64,000 nt of DNA from Alicyclobacillaceae bacterium (lineage in GTDB: Bacteria > Bacillota > Bacilli > Kyrpidiales > Kyrpidiaceae): the NCBI GenBank assembly GCA_029961045.1, contig JASBVN010000014.1, positions 1 through 64,000 on the forward strand. Direction: 5' to 3'. A program made the position numbers and the translations under genes. The stretch's first letter is position 1. Each line of letters begins with the position of its first letter. The notes under the pieces were generated by a model. It worked only from the letters and a program-made list of their open reading frames with translations. It searched no databases and was not told where the DNA came from. Below are positions 42,717-51,103 of the stretch, piece after piece.

Positions 42717-43514
42717 ATGGCGAAACACCGCACCCATTCGGGGATGCGACGGATCTACGATACCGGGGATCACGGAGTCCTTGCAGCGGAATGCGTCCAC
42801 AGCGGCGCCGAAGTGGTAGAGGCCCGGACGGAGCCCGAGTGTTCCAATATTCCCGTCGTTCCCGTTCCCGTCATTGGACCCGTGACCGTGAAGGTCCCGG
42901 TTCTGTTGGGGGAATTGACGGTGCAAATCAACATCGACTCGGTGGTCCGGCTGCCGGAGCCGGCGATCGAGATCCGCCGGATCGGCAAAAAAGTCTACCT
43001 GGATCAATGTGAGCTGCTGTTGCCGACCAATAAGCTGTTCTTGCGGGGGCATGTCCGGAAGAACATCGAGTACGCCACCGCCTCGCGAGTGACGCGCCGG
43101 AGCATCAGCGGAGACATCCGGCACGCCACCGTCGATGTCCCCTTTGAATGTGTGACTCCCGTGACCTACGCCACTCCGCCGGTGGAGCCCACTCCGGAAC
43201 AGTACGAGGAGTATCATTTGCTCGGCGGAAGACTGGGTCATCCGTTGCAGGAACGGGAATCGGTGACGGTCTACAATTTGGATTGGAAACCTTATTGCGA
43301 ACTGACCAGGGCCGTCATGATCGAGGCGGATACCGAGCGGCACACCCAAGACCTCAAAGGCACCCTTTCTCTGGAGGGCACCTTCCGGACTTTCCGGAGT
43401 CAGATGACCTTGTATTTGACGGTTCAAGTGTTGCAGCGGCAGTTGGTGCTCGATCCCGCACCCGCCGCCACGCCGACTCCCACGCCCACTCCCACGCCTA
43501 CTCCGGCCGTGTAA
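42717..43514 (+). CDS. Spore coat-like protein (CsxC/SPOCS-like) with Thr-Pro tail
   Basis: This 265-residue protein has a central domain with IPVVPVPVIGPVTVKVPVLL, TVQINIDSVVRLPEPA and FLRGHVRKNIEYATASR. That resembles the CsxC/DUF3794-type proteins of clostridial and bacillar spore coats or exosporia (from memory). A VDVPFECVTPVTYATPP segment follows. The C-terminus is six Thr-Pro dipeptides, a likely O-glycosylation site. No signal peptide is present, as expected for proteins assembled from the mother cell. GAGGAGGAAAA precedes the ATG. It is the best direct evidence that the surrounding glycan locus serves the spore surface. Confidence 0.72.
   Translation: MAKHRTHSGMRRIYDTGDHGVLAAECVHSGAEVVEARTEPECSNIPVVPVPVIGPVTVKVPVLLGELTVQINIDSVVRLPEPAIEIRRIGKKVYLDQCELLLPTNKLFLRGHVRKNIEYATASRVTRRSISGDIRHATVDVPFECVTPVTYATPPVEPTPEQYEEYHLLGGRLGHPLQERESVTVYNLDWKPYCELTRAVMIEADTERHTQDLKGTLSLEGTFRTFRSQMTLYLTVQVLQRQLVLDPAPAATPTPTPTPTPTPAV
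43470..43505 (+). repeat. Six Thr-Pro codon pairs
   Basis: Tandem ACN-CCN codons encode six Thr-Pro dipeptides at the C-terminus of the coat-like protein. Such tracts are common O-glycan acceptors and are prone to length change. Confidence 0.85.
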
Positions 43515-43531
43515 GGAGGCCGGGCGCAGAT

Positions 43532-43584
43532 CCGGGCCGCGGCCCGCGACGGCGGCGGAGCCGCGGCCCCGCCGGCCCGTTTTC
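43532..43584 (+). terminator. GC-rich terminator after the coat-like gene
   Basis: CGGGCC(GC)GGC at 43533-43543 can pair with GCCGGCCCG at 43571-43579, followed by TTTT. A nested 10-bp perfect stem (43534-43543 with 43560-43569) is an alternative fold. Confidence 0.55.
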
Positions 43585-43616
43585 TCCCGCTGCCGGGAGA
43601 GCGAGCGCGCCATCGG

Positions 43617-44525
43617 TCAGGGCTCATCCCCCGGAGACTCTCCCCAGGGAAGGCGGAATTCCCGCACAAACCATTCGTCGTCCCGCTGCCGGGAGGCGAA
43701 CAGACGGGCCCGGCGTTCCAAGGTGCCGTCGGCCAGGGCGGTGCGCAACAGATCGAACCGCATCGGGTGGTTTTCGATTTTTTTCAAAAGGTGTTCGAGC
43801 CGGCGCCCGCTGAAGTGGGACAAAGCGGTGCGCACCCAGTTGTAGTGGTAGTCGTAGAGGGAGACGGCGTACGGATGGGTGGAGCGAAACACGTGTCCTA
43901 CCACGGTGCGGGGAGTGACGCCGAGGCGGCCCCCCGACAACCACATCCGCACGGACCACTCCACGTCTTCCCATCCCCAAGTGCGCAGCCCTTCGTCGAA
44001 TCCTTCCCCTTCGAGGAAGACGCGGGCGGGCACGGCGATGCAAGCGCCGGGTAGAAACGGAACCGGGGTGGGGCGGTCGGGCTCCGGGAGCCAGCGAATC
44101 TCCCCCTCCGCCGTCATCGACTGGCCGAAGCCGGCGAGATCCGGACGGTCGTGGGCCGCCACGCCCGGCGACAGGGCGGTCCACTCTCCGCTGGCGATGG
44201 GCGGGACAAGCTCCTCCAGCCATCCGTCCGGCACAAAGATGTGGGCATCGCAGAAGACCAGGACGTCCCCTTGGGCATGCCGCGCTCCTAAATTACGAGC
44301 CCGGGCTGCTCCGAGTCCGGGCGTGCGCAAAACGGTCAGGGGGGTGCGAACGGCCGGCCGGCGGAGTCGGTCCAATCCACAGGATGTGCCATCCGTCGAA
44401 CCGTCGTCGACGACGATGATTTCGAAGGGAATGTCAGAACGGGCTTCCAGGATCGACGCGACGGTCCGGCCGATGTGGGCTTGTTCGTTGCGGGCGGGGA
44501 TGACGATGGTCGTCAGGGGAGTCAC
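43617..44525 (-). CDS. Family 2 glycosyltransferase (polypeptide GalNAc-transferase/polymerase-like)
   Basis: This 302-residue GT2 enzyme has TTIVIPARNEQAHI, EIIVVDDGSTDGTS, ARNLGARHAQGDVLVFCDAH with the metal-binding DAH in place of DxD, and the acceptor motif LRTWGWEDVEWSVRMWL. The DxH and GWEDxE motifs are characteristic of the polypeptide GalNAc-transferase-like branch, which would fit a protein-linked glycan. The GTG start follows GAGGAAGGCGG. It converges on the coat-like gene, which has the Thr-Pro tail. Confidence 0.84.
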   Translation of the reverse strand: MTPLTTIVIPARNEQAHIGRTVASILEARSDIPFEIIVVDDGSTDGTSCGLDRLRRPAVRTPLTVLRTPGLGAARARNLGARHAQGDVLVFCDAHIFVPDGWLEELVPPIASGEWTALSPGVAAHDRPDLAGFGQSMTAEGEIRWLPEPDRPTPVPFLPGACIAVPARVFLEGEGFDEGLRTWGWEDVEWSVRMWLSGGRLGVTPRTVVGHVFRSTHPYAVSLYDYHYNWVRTALSHFSGRRLEHLLKKIENHPMRFDLLRTALADGTLERRARLFASRQRDDEWFVREFRLPWGESPGDEP

Positions 44526-44722
44526 GGTTCCACCGCCTTCCTCACAAAGTGGTGTCGGCGAAAGCATATGCGCGGCGAAGGAAAAGGGTACCGGCGGGGC
44601 GTTTTCCACTTCTCGCGCCGAATGCCGGATCGGTTGAATCATGTCCGGATTGCGGCAGCCTACCGCACAGGCGGGGCACTTGGTGGAACTGTCGGCCGGT
44701 GCCTGCGGAGCGGTGGGGGAAG

Positions 44723-46483
44723 TCACCGGGCGGGATTTTGGGCCGCCAGGCTGTTGACGATTTCCAGGGCCGCCGCTTCCGGATAGCGCAAGCCGAGATC
44801 GGCCGGGACGTCCAGAGCGTTGACGGCGAGGGCGTATTGCGGCCGGTCGTACGGAAAGAAACCGACAAACCATTGATGGACCTTGTGCGGATCTCCGGTT
44901 TGGGCGGTTCCCGTTTTTCCCGCCACCGGCCATGCGGCGCGGGCGAGGAGATGGGCTGTACCTTGCGGGGAGACGACCGCTTCCCGCATCCACCGCCCCA
45001 ATTCTCGGGCCGTTTCGGGCCGGAGGACCCGAACCGGCTCCGCCGGCGGAAAGGTCCGGTACGGGTCGCCCCGGGCCGTCAACAATTGGGTGACCAGGCG
45101 CGGCGCGGGTCGGCGCCCGTCCGCCGCGACGGTCGCCGCCAGCGCGGCCGCCTGAAGTGGGCTGATGCGCACGTTTTCCTGCCCGATGCCCGTGTTGGCC
45201 AACAACCTCGGCGCGTCGCCGGGACCTGAAAACACCGATCCGGGATCCTCTCCGTCGAAGACATCCCGTTGGTTGACCACCTGCCCCACCCTCTGCCCCA
45301 GCCCCAAGGCCCGGGCGTACCGGTCCAGCACGTCCCGGCCCGCCTTGATGGCAACTTGAGCGAAGGCCACATTGCACGATCCGGCGAAAGCCTCTTCCGC
45401 CGTTTCGGCTCCGTGGACTTTCCAGCAGCGCAGGACGCCGTCGCCGATTTGGATGTAGCCCGGGCAGTCGAAGCGATCGGAAGCGGATAGGAGCCCCGCG
45501 TCTAGGGCGGCCGCGGCGGTGACGATTTTGAAAACGGATCCGGGGAAATCTGCCTGAACGGCGAAGTTTCTCGGATAATCGGCCGGGTGGTCGGGAATCC
45601 GGTTTTGGTCGAAATTCGGGCGGGACGCCATGGCCAGGACGTCTCCGGTGCGGATGTCCATCACCACGGCGCTTCCCCGCCGGATCCCCACCCGGTCGAG
45701 GGCGGCCTCCACTTGCTGTTGGATTTCGGCGTCCAGGGTGGTCTGAACCTTGAGCCCGGTGTCCGGATCGGCCGTTTCGCGGATCCCGAGGCCCGGCAAG
45801 GGCCGTCCTTTCCCGTCTACATAAAAATGAAGGGTCCGGACGGGTCCCCCGCCCCGCAAATCCTCCTGGAACACCCGCTCCAATCCCATTTTCCCGACCG
45901 GTTCGTCGAGGGGGTAGCGACCGTCGTAAGCCTGGATGATCAGATCGGGGTCTTCGCCGATGAAACCGACGACATGACGGGCGAGGGATCGGTCGTCGTA
46001 CCGGATCCGCACCTGGCGGGGGAGCACCCCGCCGATGCCGAGCCGCTGGATCGCCTCCGCTTGGGCGCCGGTCAGTTCCGCCGGGACTGAACGGCCCTCC
46101 GGCCCCGGAAAGGACAGGAGGCCCGGACCCTTGAGGTTCGACAGGGCCCGGCTGACCTCTTCGGCCGGGTGCCCGAGGATCTCGGCGAGCCGGCGAAGGC
46201 GGTCGTCGGAGGGGGCGGGGTGCCAAGGAGGCAACACGACGAGTCCCAAAAAAGTCCGCCCCGTCAGTGACCGGCCGTTGCGGTCGAGGATGTCCCCCCG
46301 TCCCGAATCGACGACAAATTGTTCCCTCCGCTGGTCGACCGACAGTCGGAGGAGATCGTGTCCCTGAAAGCGGCGGGCTTCCGCCACTTGGATCGCGAAC
46401 AGACGGCCTCCCAGAAGGGCGGCCAGACAAGTCCACACACACAACCAGACGAACAGTCTGCGTCTCCGTGCCGGGTGATTCAC
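44723..46483 (-). CDS. Class B penicillin-binding protein (transpeptidase)
   Basis: This D,D-transpeptidase cross-links peptidoglycan outside the membrane. The 586-residue protein has an N-terminal anchor (LFVWLCVWTCLAALLGG), a dimerisation domain near 50-240 and the transpeptidase domain. Catalytic motifs are complete: S316-V-F-K319 in DFPGSVFKI, S369-C-N371 and K523-T-G525. No PASTA domains are present. It resembles monofunctional sporulation or elongation PBPs, but which one is unclear. GGGAGGAA precedes the GTG. It sits at the edge of the glycan locus, 150 bases from the divergent yqeG. Confidence 0.88.
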   Translation of the reverse strand: MNHPARRRRLFVWLCVWTCLAALLGGRLFAIQVAEARRFQGHDLLRLSVDQRREQFVVDSGRGDILDRNGRSLTGRTFLGLVVLPPWHPAPSDDRLRRLAEILGHPAEEVSRALSNLKGPGLLSFPGPEGRSVPAELTGAQAEAIQRLGIGGVLPRQVRIRYDDRSLARHVVGFIGEDPDLIIQAYDGRYPLDEPVGKMGLERVFQEDLRGGGPVRTLHFYVDGKGRPLPGLGIRETADPDTGLKVQTTLDAEIQQQVEAALDRVGIRRGSAVVMDIRTGDVLAMASRPNFDQNRIPDHPADYPRNFAVQADFPGSVFKIVTAAAALDAGLLSASDRFDCPGYIQIGDGVLRCWKVHGAETAEEAFAGSCNVAFAQVAIKAGRDVLDRYARALGLGQRVGQVVNQRDVFDGEDPGSVFSGPGDAPRLLANTGIGQENVRISPLQAAALAATVAADGRRPAPRLVTQLLTARGDPYRTFPPAEPVRVLRPETARELGRWMREAVVSPQGTAHLLARAAWPVAGKTGTAQTGDPHKVHQWFVGFFPYDRPQYALAVNALDVPADLGLRYPEAAALEIVNSLAAQNPAR

Positions 46484-46558
46484 CGGTCATTCCTCCCGTA
46501 CCAGTGTCGACGGTTTCTCCGACGGGCAAACCCTGCGCTCCCTCGCACACGGTTGAAC

Positions 46559-46587
46559 TTGGATCTCCGTCCGAGATGTGGTACGAT
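46559..46587 (+). promoter_or_regulatory. Candidate promoter of the yqeG-yqeH operon
   Basis: TTGGAT and TACGAT are separated by 17 bases, about 45 bases upstream of yqeG. Match to the sigma-A consensus is moderate. Confidence 0.35.
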
Positions 46588-46632
46588 GTGGCCTTGGGCG
46601 GAAGACAGGACGGAGAATGGGGAGTGGGACTC

Positions 46633-47157
46633 GTGTTGAGCGTGTTTGTGCCCGATCTATACGTCCCCTCCGTTTACGCGGTGGACGCCGAACGGCTGGC
46701 GCGGCGAGGGATTCGGGGAATCGTGACGGATTTGGACAACACCTTGGTGGCCTGGAACGAGCCGGAAGCGCCCGATCGACTCGTTCACTGGCTCGACGAC
46801 CTGCGCCGCTTCGGATTTCGGGTGTGCATTGTATCGAACAATAAAGAAGTCCGGGTGCGGCCCTTTGCCGAGGCCCTGGATATCCCCGCCGTGTTCGAGG
46901 CGGGCAAACCCCGGAACCGGGCGTTCCGGCGGGCTTTGGATCTCTTGGGGACGTCTCCGAGGGAGACGGCGGTGATCGGGGATCAGATTTTTACGGATAT
47001 TGCGGGCGGCAATCGAATGGGGATGTATACCATTCTAGTGGTGCCGATCTCGGACAAGGAATGGGTGGGGACGCGGCTGATGCGGATTTTGGAGCGCCAG
47101 ATCATGCGCTATGTGACGCGCAAATTGAAAAACCGGCCCGAGGGGGACGGCCTATGA
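46633..47157 (+). CDS. yqeG: YqeG family HAD phosphatase
   Basis: This 174-residue HAD hydrolase is conserved upstream of yqeH in bacilli and its substrate is not known. HAD motifs are GIVTDLDNTLVAW (motif I with the nucleophile Asp), CIVSNNKE (motif II), the lysine in EAGKPRNRAF (motif III) and VIGDQIFTDIAGG (motif IV). The GTG at 46633 is preceded by GGGGAGTGG; the adjoining TTG is an alternative. Its stop overlaps the yqeH start. Confidence 0.92.
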   Translation: MLSVFVPDLYVPSVYAVDAERLARRGIRGIVTDLDNTLVAWNEPEAPDRLVHWLDDLRRFGFRVCIVSNNKEVRVRPFAEALDIPAVFEAGKPRNRAFRRALDLLGTSPRETAVIGDQIFTDIAGGNRMGMYTILVVPISDKEWVGTRLMRILERQIMRYVTRKLKNRPEGDGL

Positions 47158-48248
47158 AGGTGTGTCGCGGATGTGGGGAATCGCTGCAGAGCGAAGCCCC
47201 TGGACGGGCGGGTTACGTGCCGCCTCACCGCCTGGAGGGCGAAGATGTCCTGTGCCAGCGGTGTTACCGCATTGTCCATTATAACGAGGTCGCTCCGGCG
47301 GCGGTGCCGCAGGAGCGGCTTCGGGATTTGTTCCACCGCCTGGCGACGGAGCGGTGTTTGGTGGTCCAGGTGGCGGATGTCGTCGATTGGACCGGCAGCA
47401 AGATTCCCGATTTGCCCGCGGTCGTTGGACCGGATCGGCTGTGGCTCGTCGTGAACAAAGTGGATTTGCTGCCTCCGGAGACCTCCTATGATCGGGTGCG
47501 GCGGTGGTTCGAGCAGCAGCTCCGCAGCGGCGGAGTCGAGGTGGAACGGGTGTTTTTGGCCAGTGCCGCAAAGGGGATCGGGTTGGGAATTTTGCTGGAC
47601 GCCCTGCGAACGCAACGTGTCCCGGTGTATTTCACCGGCGCGGCCAATGTGGGCAAATCGAGCCTCATCAACGGTTTGCTGCGGCTGCAAGGCCGAGCGG
47701 AAGGCCCCGTTTTGACCACGTCCCGAGTACCGGGGACGACGTTGAACACCGTGACCATCGAGTTGGAGGAGGGGCGTCACTGGATTGACACGCCGGGGCT
47801 TACGGCCGCTTACCGGGTAGTGGACCGGCTGTGTCCCCTCTGCCTGAAGTCGGCGGTGCCGCGGGAGCGAATCCGTCCGCGGATCTACCAGTTGCAAGCC
47901 GGGCAAAGTCTGTGGATCGGCGGATTGGTGCGGCTCGATGTGTTGGAGGGGGAGAGGCAGCCGTTTGTTTGCTATGTTTCCAACGGGCTCCCCTTTCACC
48001 GGACGAAGGTCGAACGGTCGGCGTCATATTACGAATCCCACGTGGGCCGCGATCTCGTTCCGCCCTGTCCCGAGTGCCGGAGCCGGATCGAACCCTTTGC
48101 GGAAACAGAGCGGGTCTTCTCGCCCGGACCTGCGACAGACGTGGCCGTGGCCGGCTTGGGATGGATTTCCGTCCGGGGCCGGCGCTGCCGTGCGGCAATC
48201 CGCGTTCCGGAAGGAGTGGATGTCGAAGTGCGGCCGGCTTTCCTCTAA
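47154..48248 (+). CDS. yqeH: Ribosome biogenesis GTPase YqeH
   Basis: YqeH assists 30S ribosomal subunit assembly. The 364-residue protein is a circularly permuted GTPase, so motifs appear in the order G4-G5-G1-G3. A zinc finger comes first (C4, C7, C34, C37), then NKVD at 101-104 (G4), SAAKG near 137 (G5), the P-loop GAANVGKSS at 162-170 (G1) and DTPG at 212-215 (G3). A C-terminal domain with a second Cys pair (CPLCLK, CPECRS) follows. ATGA overlap with yqeG shows translational coupling. Confidence 0.95.
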   Translation: MKVCRGCGESLQSEAPGRAGYVPPHRLEGEDVLCQRCYRIVHYNEVAPAAVPQERLRDLFHRLATERCLVVQVADVVDWTGSKIPDLPAVVGPDRLWLVVNKVDLLPPETSYDRVRRWFEQQLRSGGVEVERVFLASAAKGIGLGILLDALRTQRVPVYFTGAANVGKSSLINGLLRLQGRAEGPVLTTSRVPGTTLNTVTIELEEGRHWIDTPGLTAAYRVVDRLCPLCLKSAVPRERIRPRIYQLQAGQSLWIGGLVRLDVLEGERQPFVCYVSNGLPFHRTKVERSASYYESHVGRDLVPPCPECRSRIEPFAETERVFSPGPATDVAVAGLGWISVRGRRCRAAIRVPEGVDVEVRPAFL

Positions 48249-48347
48249 TGCGGCGAAAAGTTCGCTCATGCGGCGGAATCCGGGTTATGACGCGCCGGGT
48301 TCCGGCATATGGCTGAACTAAAAGCGCCGGCGGAGGAGGTCGTCCCG

Positions 48348-48560
48348 GTGGAGGTACTGCAGCGCCGCAAAGTGGTTCGGGTGTTGTCGTCCATTCCCCA
48401 GGACTCGACGTTCGACGTGGACGGTTGGCTGGACCTGTTGCGGAGGGAGGTCCAGCGCGCCAGGGAAACGGAACCGGAGCTGGCCGATTATCATCTGTAC
48501 GATCTGCATATCGCTTTTGAGGGGCGGGACGTCAAACTCAAAATGGATTTCCGCAAATAG
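48348..48560 (+). CDS. Small hypothetical protein between yqeH and aroE
   Basis: I do not recognise this 70-residue protein. It is acidic and basic mixed, likely alpha/beta: a VLQRRKVVRVLSSIPQ start, a helix DGWLDLLRREVQRARE and a C-terminal strand pair HLYDLHIAFEGRDVKLKMDF. The GTG at 48348 has an ideal GGAGGAGGT seven bases upstream, better than an ATG 39 bases earlier that has none. Bacillus subtilis has no gene at this place and instead carries yqeI after aroE; this protein is not YqeI-like. Confidence 0.6.
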   Translation: MEVLQRRKVVRVLSSIPQDSTFDVDGWLDLLRREVQRARETEPELADYHLYDLHIAFEGRDVKLKMDFRK

Positions 48561-48619
48561 GCTCCCTTTTCGGCGAGCGCGTGGTATGATGTCGGTAAGG
48601 TGCGGCAGGGGGTGGGGGA

Positions 48620-49492
48620 ATGGATTCGGAAGTCATCCACGTCGCCTTGATCGGACGGCCGGTCGGGCATTCTCTCTCTCCTGTGATGCACAACCGGGCT
48701 TTCGCAAAACTCGGGTTGCCGTGGCATTACAGCGCATTTGAGGTGCTCCGGGACGACTTGGTCGCGGCGGTGAAAGGCCTGCGCGCCCTCGGGTTCCGGG
48801 GGTGGAACGTGACCGTCCCGTATAAGGAGGACGTCTGCCGTCTGATGGACGAGCTGTCGGACGAAGCGGCGGAAATCGGGGCGGTGAACACCGTCGCGGT
48901 ACAGGAAGGCCGGTTGGTGGGTTACAATACAGATGGTTGGGGCTATGTCCAGTCCTTGCGTTGGGAGGCTGGATTTGAGCCCGAGGGCAAAGTGTGCGCC
49001 GTGGCGGGAGCGGGGGGAGCCGCCAGGGGAATCGTGTACGCATTGGTGCGCAGTGGGGCCGAGGTCCGGGTGTTCAGCCGTCGAGCGGAACAGGCCGAAC
49101 GGTTGGCCGCCGATTTTGGCCGGCTGGGTCCCGGGACGGTGAAGGCGTATCCGTGGACTTCGTTGCCTTCTGTGCTCAGGGAGGCGGATCTGTGCGTCAA
49201 TACGACCCCGGTGGGCATGTATCCCGACACGCAGGCTGTGCCGTTCGATCCCGAATGGACCCGGGAGTCCTGTATCATCAGCGACATCGTTTACAATCCG
49301 AGGGAAACGGCGCTGTTGAAAAAAGGGCGCCGGATCGGGCGTCCCACTCACGATGGAGTGGGGATGTTTGTTTTTCAAGGGGCTGCGGCGTTCCGGATTT
49401 GGACGGGCCGGCAGGCCCCTGTGAAGGAGATGCGGGAATGGGTGGAGGAACTGCTGGACCTCCGGGCCTCCCGGGGAGGGGCGGAGGCTTGA
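48620..49492 (+). CDS. aroE: Shikimate dehydrogenase
   Basis: AroE reduces 3-dehydroshikimate to shikimate with NADPH in aromatic amino acid synthesis. The 290-residue protein has the substrate-binding GHSLSPVMHN near residue 18, the catalytic Lys in NVTVPYKEDV, the Asp in NTDGWGY, the cofactor loop AGAGGAARGI with FSRR (NADP-type) following, and CVNTTPVGMYP. Length is standard. It starts 59 bases after the small hypothetical gene and its end overlaps nadD. Confidence 0.94.
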   Translation: MDSEVIHVALIGRPVGHSLSPVMHNRAFAKLGLPWHYSAFEVLRDDLVAAVKGLRALGFRGWNVTVPYKEDVCRLMDELSDEAAEIGAVNTVAVQEGRLVGYNTDGWGYVQSLRWEAGFEPEGKVCAVAGAGGAARGIVYALVRSGAEVRVFSRRAEQAERLAADFGRLGPGTVKAYPWTSLPSVLREADLCVNTTPVGMYPDTQAVPFDPEWTRESCIISDIVYNPRETALLKKGRRIGRPTHDGVGMFVFQGAAAFRIWTGRQAPVKEMREWVEELLDLRASRGGAEA

Positions 49493-50100
49493 TACGTGTG
49501 GGCCTGTTCGGCGGCACCTTCGATCCGGTCCACATCGGCCACCTGGTGGCGGCGGAGTTCGTGCGGGAGGCGTGTCGCCTGGAGGAAGTGGTTCTGGTTC
49601 CCGCGAGGGTACCGCCCCACAAGGAGATGCCGGTGGCTTCGGCGGAAGACCGTTTCCGGATGGTGGAACTGGCCGTGGCGGGCCGGCCGGGGCTGACGGC
49701 CAGCCGGGCGGAGTTGGAACGGGACGGGCCTTCGTACACCGTCGAAACCCTGCGGAGGTTCCGGGAACTGCGCCCGGGAGTCCGGTTGGCGTGGATTCTC
49801 GGCGCCGACTTGCTGGCCGATTTTCCGTTGTGGAAGGAGCCGCGGGAGATTGCTGCGATGGCCGATTTGATCGCCGTGGCGCGGCCGGGATATAACGAAC
49901 AGAAGGGAGTGCAAATCCTCCGGGCTCGCTTTCCCGAAGCCCGGGTTGAAGTGGTGGAGATTCCTCGATTGGACATCTCCTCGTCCGCCCTGCGGCAGCG
50001 GCTGGCGGAAGGGCGCACGGTCAGCGTCCTCGTGCCCGAGCCGGTGTTGGAGTACATCGGCCGGAACAGGTTGTATGCAAAGGCGGGACGGAGGAGATGA
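49489..50100 (+). CDS. nadD: Nicotinate-nucleotide adenylyltransferase
   Basis: NadD converts nicotinate mononucleotide and ATP to deamido-NAD in NAD synthesis. The 203-residue protein has the HxGH-type nucleotidyl transfer motif in GGTFDPVHIGHL, the RVPPHKE substrate loop and the C-terminal ISSSALRQRL (ISxTxxR motif). The TTG at 49489, overlapping the aroE stop, follows GGGGAGGGG; an in-frame GTG nine bases on is an alternative. It overlaps yqeK by 4 bases. Confidence 0.94.
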   Translation: MIRVGLFGGTFDPVHIGHLVAAEFVREACRLEEVVLVPARVPPHKEMPVASAEDRFRMVELAVAGRPGLTASRAELERDGPSYTVETLRRFRELRPGVRLAWILGADLLADFPLWKEPREIAAMADLIAVARPGYNEQKGVQILRARFPEARVEVVEIPRLDISSSALRQRLAEGRTVSVLVPEPVLEYIGRNRLYAKAGRRR

Positions 50101-50672
50101 AGGAAGAAGAAATCCGGGAAAAGGTCAAGAAGGCTTTAAGCCCGTCCCGATTCGCCCACGTGGAGGGCGTGGTCCACACCGCGGCGAGATTGGCGGCCCG
50201 TTACGGGGCGGATGAGCAAAAGGCGAGGTTGGCGGCTTGGATTCACGACTGGGCCCGGGAATGGCCGGTTTCGCGCCTGGAGGAAACGGCGGCCGCCCTG
50301 GGCATCGACCGCAGCCTCTTCGGGCCCGTGGCTGTGCTTCACGGACCGATCGCCGCCGCCTCGCTCGAGCGCGAATTCGGGATCGCCGACGACGAAATCG
50401 CCGACGCCGTTCGTTATCATACGACGGGGCGCCCCGGAATGACCCTTCTGGAGCGGGTGGTCTGCTTGGCAGACGCCGTAGAGCCCGGTCGGGCGTATCC
50501 GGGAGTCGATCGCCTGCGCCAGTTGGCCCGGCAGGATCTCGATTTGGCCTTGGCCGAGATGTTCGATGCCACCTTGCGCGATTTGCTGGACCGCGGCCGG
50601 CCGTTGGCGGTGTTGACGGTGTTGGCCAGAAACGAATGTTGGGAGCGCATTCGCGCGCGGGGCGCCCGGTGA
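50097..50672 (+). CDS. yqeK: YqeK HD-domain diadenosine tetraphosphate hydrolase
   Basis: YqeK cleaves Ap4A symmetrically to two ADP with an iron-bound HD domain. The 191-residue protein has the metal ligands in HVEGVVHTA, AAWIHDWAREW (the HD pair) and LHGPIAAASL, RYHTTGRPGM, then CLADAVEP. Its place between nadD and rsfS is the conserved bacillar order. The ATG overlaps the nadD stop. Confidence 0.92.
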   Translation: MKEEEIREKVKKALSPSRFAHVEGVVHTAARLAARYGADEQKARLAAWIHDWAREWPVSRLEETAAALGIDRSLFGPVAVLHGPIAAASLEREFGIADDEIADAVRYHTTGRPGMTLLERVVCLADAVEPGRAYPGVDRLRQLARQDLDLALAEMFDATLRDLLDRGRPLAVLTVLARNECWERIRARGAR

Positions 50673-50703
50673 CGGCGCCGGAAGGATCAAGCATGGGGGA
50701 GGC

Positions 50704-51060
50704 ATGGGAATGAGTGCACAGATGGCCCAGGTGGCCAGGCTTGCGGCTACGGCCGCTGCGGACAAAAAAGCCCGGGACGTGGTGATTCTCGACATTCGGG
50801 AGTTGTCGGTCGTGGCCGATTATTTTGTCATCTGTAGCGGTCAGTCGACGACGCAAGTCCAGGCCATCGCCGATCATGTGCGCGATAAATTGGAGGAGCA
50901 CGGGGTGCCGGTCCGGGGCGTCGAGGGGCGGGATGAAGCGCGCTGGGTGCTGTTAGACTTCGGAGACGTGGTGGTGCACGTTTTCCGTCAGGAAGAGCGC
51001 GAGTTTTACCACCTGGAACGCCTGTGGGGAGACGCCCCGGTCATCTCCTGTTCCTCTTGA
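50704..51060 (+). CDS. rsfS: Ribosome silencing factor RsfS
   Basis: RsfS binds ribosomal protein uL14 and blocks subunit joining under starvation. The 118-residue protein shows DVVILDIRELSVVADYFVICSGQST, the EGRDEARWVLLDFGDVVVHVF core and the REFYHLERLWGDA end, all typical. An ATG two codons in is also possible; GGGGGAGG lies upstream. It ends the yqeG-rsfS run; the methyltransferase usually next in Bacillus is replaced here by leuS. Confidence 0.94.
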   Translation: MGMSAQMAQVARLAATAAADKKARDVVILDIRELSVVADYFVICSGQSTTQVQAIADHVRDKLEEHGVPVRGVEGRDEARWVLLDFGDVVVHVFRQEEREFYHLERLWGDAPVISCSS

Positions 51061-51074
51061 TCGTCCGGCGAGAA

Positions 51075-51103
51075 TTGACACCGGGCGCCGGCCTATGTAT
51101 AAT
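51075..51103 (+). promoter_or_regulatory. Consensus sigma-A promoter of leuS
   Basis: TTGACA (51075-51080) and TATAAT (51098-51103) are both perfect and 17 bases apart, about 250 bases upstream of the leuS start. Transcription from here would produce the T-box leader. Confidence 0.9.

Noticed and set aside
42528-43613. Long minus-strand open frame opposite the coat-like gene
   Set aside because: It is the high-GC shadow of the coat-like gene; the dehydrogenase begins at a GTG with its own ribosome site at 42527.
44526-46550. Long minus-strand open frame overlapping the penicillin-binding protein in another frame
   Set aside because: Arg/Pro/Gly-rich shadow typical of GC-rich DNA; the GT2 begins at 44525 and the PBP has complete catalytic motifs in its own frame.
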